Shown here: one piece after another, positions 59,728 to 64,000 of the stretch
Layout of the letters: every line of letters starts with the position of its first letter
Numbering within the stretch: position 1 is the first letter of the stretch
Assembly (NCBI RefSeq): GCF_003073045.1
Contig: NC_037599.1
Span: 18,418,555 to 18,482,554, forward strand
Reading direction: 5' to 3'
Source: Pomacea canaliculata
Lineage: Eukaryota; Mollusca; Gastropoda; Architaenioglossa; Ampullariidae
Length of the DNA stretch: 64,000 bases
Made by a program: the position numbers and the translations under genes
Notes under the pieces: generated by a model
Databases searched by the model: none
What the model was told of the DNA's origin: nothing
The model's input: only the letters and a program-made list of their open reading frames with translations

Positions 59728-62700
59728 GTAAAGTGTTAGTTTTTGTTTAGTGCATTATTGGCAATTATCTTGTATATCTAAGCATTTTAAATACAGCTAC
59801 TTCATTGAACATTTTTAAAGACTAGAACTGCTTATGTCTATAGCATGCCCGCCAGGAAAATATGGATGGAACTGTAATGTGGAGTGCAAGTGCAAACAGG
59901 GAACTAGTGCCAGATGCGATGAAAAAACAGGGACTTGTGATGATGGCTGTGATGTGGATAGATATGGACCACATTGTCTGTTTGGTAAGTGTCTTGAGTA
60001 AATAATCCAAGATGTTATAAAAGTTTTAATAGTTCTGCCCTTTTTAAAACATATGATCTAAGTTTCAGACAGGAATAGACAAAGTTAGATATAGATCTTG
60101 ACAAGTAAGGTCTTTAGAACAGATATATAGAATATATAGAGTAGATATACAGAGAACATACAGAGGTGATAGATCTGAACAGGTACATCATTAAAATTGG
60201 TTAATGCAGACCTTTGTTGAGATGACCATTTTTGAAAATCAGTTTTCTTCATCTTGCATTAGTGTAATAGATAATGTATTTTGTTTTAAATACATTCATA
60301 TATTAGGTCAGCAATGATTTGAATGTTGTATGTTTGCTAGATCAAATCAAATCAATCAAATCAAAACAGACTTTATTGTCTGTCAAGGAGACCCAAGACA
60401 GAAATTTTTCTTTTGCTCACAAGGGCAGGCATACATACTCATACAGACATTTAACTCACAGTTAGGAGTAAAGATATATTATCATGGTAATTAGGATCTC
60501 CGTCAAATGGTTAATGAAATTTCAATACTTTAAATTTCTATGTATATATTAAATAAACGCATTGGCATTGCAGATTGCAACGAAATGTCTGGACTATTAG
60601 TACTAGTTTCTATGTCAACAACAGATGCTGTCTTTCTAGATAATTATCTTTTTAAGCCCCACTTTTCCTCATGAATGTTTATTTGGGAGTTATTTTGGAT
60701 GCCTTTCCTTTTACAGACAGGACCTGTATATATGACAGTAGTGGTTTAAGATATACAGGCACTCTAAACACAACAAAAAATGGGCATACTTGTCTGCGCT
60801 GGAATGATTCACGTGTGCTTCCTAAGATTGATCCAACCACAGAATTTCCCGAGATGGACGTGCCAGAAAATTATTGTCGTAATCCAAAGCAAAGAGGAGG
60901 AAGCCATACTACTTGGGGTCCTTGGTGCTACATTGCTCTTGTAACAGGCATTGGCTTTGAAGACTGCAATCTAAGGAGATGTCGTAAGAAACCTTTAAAA
61001 TCAGATCTTCACATGGCCCTTTTCTATATTTATTTACCAAGTGTTAAAATATGAAGTCAAGTTTTTGTTTGTTTTTCTTTTAGCAATTTAAATAAATTTA
61101 CATAATTATATTCATTGGTTTGAGTGATGCCACCATGACATAATAATGCCAAAACTGTTAGCCACTGATGAAGACCATTAACAGCAAGATGCACAGCCTA
61201 AAATCCTTAATGAGTTAACTGTCCTGAAATGGCAAACTGGAATAATTTGAAGGATTCGTTAATTACTTTTCTGAGAAAATTAGGATGACTTGTACTGTTT
61301 TGCAAACAGGCATGAAAAGCCAGCATAGACATGATCTAAAACATGAACCATGAGGTCATTCTGTTTATTTAACCTTTATTTTAAATGTGTTTATTGTGTA
61401 TGTTCAACAGCATGTCCAGATTACCTGTATGGAGATGGCTGCATGAATCAGTGCCATTGTTACAACAGCAGTGAAATTTGTGACCGAAGATCAGGAGTTT
61501 GCCGGTCAGGCTGTGCTGCTGGCTGGGTGGGGAAAAGCTGTGACAAAAGTGAGTTTTATCCCTTATTATTTCTGAGAGCAATAGGCTTGAAAATACAGAT
61601 TGCAGTTAATCATGGGGATGTTGACATTTGAAATGTGTGACACATTGTTTGGTGGTTTTGGTGAGTCATTCTTCTTTAAAGTATATTCATTTAACCAAAA
61701 AAAATTGTGTAATAATAATTCAATACAGTTTCTACAAAACAAGAAAATGAAAGACAATAAAATAACAAAAACCTTGAATATTTAATGACAGATATGTCAA
61801 CATCTTGATCATTCAATACACGTGTACCATGGTAGACGAAAATGCACTGTATTTTTAAAAAAATATGATTTCTGCAAAATACCTATTAGAGCATAGACAG
61901 TTGGTCACAAGAATCATTTTTATAAACACATGACTGTGAATTGGTCAATAAAGCACAATTGACTGATATGTGCTGGTAAGCAAAGAGAGAACATTTCAAC
62001 CTAGAACCATATTGTTCCAACTGCATTGACCTTCTGCTGGAGTTGACCCCACCATTCACATGTTTCAACTGTGACCACATCATCCCAACACCTTAAGTTG
62101 AATCGTCTCAGGTCCAGGCTAAATAAATGACAGAGAAGCAACAGCTATTTGATGTTATCTGAATATGTGCATTATATTTGGAGCTTCAAATATGAAGCTC
62201 CAAATTAAAGAATAAATGACGACAAAGGCTCTTTTTATATTTAAAAAAAACTGAATAAAGGAAAAATTACATTTATTGTGAGATTTGTTCTCTGAATGTA
62301 TATCTGCTTAGTTAAATGATGGTAATAGTTGACATTAGTAGCCACGTGTCTGATTCCACTTTAGGTACTGGGACAGCATAGTCTTACTTGGGATGATATG
62401 GTCATGGCAGGTTTGATTCACATCATGTTGATGTGGTTTTGGGTTGAAGTAATTGATGACCTTATAAACAAGCAGTTTCCTTTTTTTAAATGTGCTCATC
62501 CCAGGGCAAATAGTTATCCAGTCTGTTTAGAAATGTACTAAATAACATGTGACCTCTACCAAACGAAAGTCATAATACAGTACAAACTGTTGTAAGTTGT
62601 GTTGGGGAGGTAGCCATAATAGAGATGACATTTATATAGTGAAATACATCTTTGAAAATTTTTGGGTTAGGAAAGATGCAGTATGGAAGGTCTTAATGTG

Positions 62701-62979
62701 GAGGTTTTATTGTAAAAGAATTGCAAAGTGTCCTGGTCTGTGACTACAGAGTGCCTTTCAGTGCTTAAATATAATAAGGAGAAGATAATGTCAAAGAATG
62801 ATATCAATAATCTTTTCTGTAATTTAAAAAAAAATTGTTTTCAGAATGTGTGGAAGGAAAATATGGCATTGGATGCGCAAACATTTGCAGCAATTGCTTC
62901 AATAGTTCATGCCACCATGAGACTGGCAAGTGCCTCTTAGGATGCAAAAGTGGATATAAGGGAGAGTTTTGCAACCAAG
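57017..62979 (+). CDS. Secreted or receptor ectodomain with MEGF-type EGF and kringle modules (gene continues beyond right edge)
   Basis: Five exons: 57017-57089, 59844-59984, 60717-60983, 61411-61548 and 62845-62979, giving about 251 residues so far. Layout: signal peptide (MAAQTLTIGIPVTVLCLCIA), EGF-like module (26-71), kringle (74-160), EGF-like modules (161-206 and 207-251). The EGF modules have the CPPGKYGWNC...CKC...CDEKTGTC...GC...YGPHC pattern of MEGF10/draper/SREC-type proteins. All modules are phase 1-1 exons. Related animal proteins are scavenger receptors or receptor kinases/phosphatases; without the C-terminal part no class can be chosen. The ATG at 57017 begins the signal peptide directly; an upstream in-frame ATG (56909) would bury it. 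No stop or poly(A) is in view. Confidence 0.85.
57090..59843 (+). other. Kringle/EGF gene intron 1
   Basis: AT-rich, with AGCAGTAGATA-type degenerate repeats near 57800-57970 and a 26-base poly-T at 59698-59723. No other feature. Confidence 0.55.
59844..59984 (+). CDS. MEGF-type EGF-like module 1
   Basis: Acceptor GTCTATAG. Encodes CPPGKYGWNCNVECKCKQGT and CDEKTGTCDDGCDVDRYGPH; eight cysteines in the MEGF/laminin-type spacing. Phase 1 on both sides. Confidence 0.85.
59985..60716 (+). other. Kringle/EGF gene intron 2, with simple repeat and repeat tail
   Basis: (TCAAA)n-like simple repeat at about 60340-60365 followed by ACAGACTTTATTGTCTGTCA, which looks like the 3' end of a retroelement on the opposite strand. 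The rest is unremarkable. Confidence 0.45.
60717..60983 (+). CDS. Kringle domain exon
   Basis: 267 bases, phase 1 on both sides, containing one whole kringle with six cysteines: TCIYDSSGLRYTGTLNTTKN, GHTCLRW, ENYCRNPK, WGPWCYI, FEDCNL, RRC. YCRNP and WCY are the kringle signatures. Kringles bind proteins or lysine-like ligands in proteases, growth factors and receptors. Two possible N-glycosylation sites (NTT, NDS) are present. Confidence 0.92.
61411..61548 (+). CDS. MEGF-type EGF-like module 2
   Basis: Acceptor TGTTCAACAG. Encodes CPDYLYGDGCMNQCHCYNSS and CDRRSGVCRSGCAAGWVGKS; the same cysteine plan as module 1, phase 1 on both sides. Confidence 0.87.
61549..62844 (+). other. Kringle/EGF gene intron 4
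   Basis: AT-rich; holds a perfect small hairpin at 62176-62205 (listed separately). No exon was recognised. Confidence 0.55.
62176..62205. repeat. Perfect 13-bp palindromic hairpin
   Basis: ATTTGGAGCTTCA (62176-62188), loop AATA, then TGAAGCTCCAAAT (62193-62205). Could form a cruciform or an RNA stem; no family is known. Confidence 0.7.
62845..62979 (+). CDS. MEGF-type EGF-like module 3
   Basis: Acceptor TTGTTTTCAG. Encodes CVEGKYGIGCANICSNCFNS and CHHETGKCLLGCKSGYKGEF; the cysteine plan is conserved. Donor CAAG|GTGAGG, phase 1, so at least one further exon lies beyond the window. Confidence 0.87.
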
Positions 62980-64000
62980 GTGAGGAGAATGGGAGCACAT
63001 TTTGCTAATGTAAAATGTTTAAAAACAATATTTTAGAAATCATAGGGGATAATAATTAGAATGTTTGTGTAGTGCAGAATTTTAGTATGTTTGTGGTCGG
63101 GACTACTGCGGGTTACATTACTAGGCTAAGTATAAGTAATTAGGACAATTGATTGGAAGCAGTTAAGTTTTTTAGTCCTCACTTTTCTCACATGAAAAAG
63201 GAGTAGGGGGGAGAGAAAATTGGTGTTTTATGCCAAGCCAGCAACTAAGGCTATATCATGGCAAAGCAGCCAGCCCTGTAAACAGATGCGACAAGCAAAG
63301 AAAGAACAGTGTGCCCGAGACGAGATCTGAATACAGGACAGTCAACCTTCACTGTTTTGGTGATAGGATCTAACTGTTGCGCCACCAACCTGCTCACTTA
63401 AACAACTATCACTAACACACACATACATATATGCTATACACAACCTAGAACTTCAGTGGAAATGGTGTTACTTAAAAAAAAGATATTCTGGAATAATAAA
63501 GTCATTTACTCTTCTGGTACTGTCATGCCAGGTTTCAAACCTTTTAATGCTATTAGATATTACTTTTGCTAAATAGTGAAAAGATTTTCATTCAAAATGA
63601 TGCATATAAATGCCATACACAACCTGCAGCCTAATCTCAGTACTCTGCATACATAAACTGATTGCACTATGTTTAAATTATTTAATTATTATTTAGTTAC
63701 TATACAAGAAATCATATTCTTTTTGCTGTAGCTGCTTGATCAGAAATAACATTTAGAAAGACTGTTGGAGATGCCTGATTTTTGTTAGCTTTAAGAGCAA
63801 ATGCCTTTGTCAGGAAGCATTGAGGTAGGAACTTCATTTCCACCGAGTTTGAACTTTGGTTGTAGTTTTATTTTGTTCTCCTGTTACTTTTAGCTCTTTT
63901 TATTTGAAATGCAATATAGCTGAATGAAATGCATCATGAGGTTGCTCATGAGTTAATCCCTCTTAAAAATACTTGTCTTCATTTCTTTTTAATTCCACCC
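62980..64000 (+). other. Intronic sequence at right edge
   Basis: Follows the donor of EGF module 3. Apart from a SINE at about 63205-63395 I see no exon, so the next module is probably outside the window. Confidence 0.5.
63205..63395 (-). mobile_element. tRNA-derived SINE, same family as 44960-45152
   Basis: Minus strand: A box in GGTTGGTGGCGCAACAGTTA, degraded B box, CTCGTCTCGGGCACACTGTT and the family end TAGTTGCTGGCTTGGCATAA. No clear target-site duplication. Lies in the intron after EGF module 3. Confidence 0.75.

Noticed and set aside
1-64000. Prokaryotic or phage systems, CRISPR arrays, toxin-antitoxin or biosynthetic clusters
   Set aside because: All recognised genes are intron-containing animal genes, and no regularly spaced direct repeats with unique spacers are present.

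Overview
This is eukaryotic nuclear DNA from an animal, most plausibly a lophotrochozoan and probably a gastropod mollusc. It is AT-rich, its genes have many short exons with GT-AG introns, and its introns carry tRNA-derived SINEs, CR1/L2-like retrotransposon tails and a hAT-type MITE. The clade is inferred from protein similarity and repeat style and could not be checked by search. All gene models were built by hand from splice sites, phase continuity and remembered family sequences.

The window holds five protein-coding genes. (1) Minus strand, 5335 to 673 and on past the left edge: the first five coding exons of a SPEF2-like sperm flagellar/ciliary protein. (2) Plus strand, 6073-14804: a complete ten-exon signal peptide peptidase (HM13/SPP), 367 residues, with the YD, GLGD and PAL active-site motifs and a KKxx ER-retrieval tail. 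It is head-to-head with SPEF2 across about 740 bp. (3) Plus strand, 18257-40266: a 21-exon EPS15/EPS15L1 endocytic scaffold, about 863 residues, with three EH domains, a coiled coil and 13 DPF motifs. It shows a one-base frame break in exon 20, a GC-AG first intron, and two dead tandem copies of exon 14. (4) Minus strand, 54706-47714: a complete ten-exon secreted pancreatic-lipase-family enzyme, 488 residues, with an intact Ser-Asp-His triad, a lid and a PLAT domain. It converges on EPS15, and a perfect DR1 nuclear-receptor-type site lies about 35 bp upstream of its ATG. (5) Plus strand, 57017 to at least 62979, running off the right edge: a secreted or receptor-type protein with a signal peptide, a MEGF-type EGF module, a kringle and further MEGF-type EGF modules. 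Every module is on its own phase 1-1 exon.

The rest is introns, UTRs and repeats: four to five copies of one tRNA-derived SINE family (one with a clean 10-bp target-site duplication), several CR1/L2-like 3' fragments, a 195-bp hAT MITE with 8-bp target-site duplications, a near-perfect 48-bp-arm inverted repeat, and short tandem arrays with 70-, 32- and about 33-bp periods.

The genes are not an operon and do not form one pathway. SPP acts in the ER membrane, EPS15 at clathrin-coated pits, SPEF2 in the axoneme, and the lipase and kringle/EGF proteins are secreted or on the surface. I found no CRISPR array, phage, defence system or biosynthetic cluster. The most unusual item is the kringle inserted among MEGF-type EGF modules.
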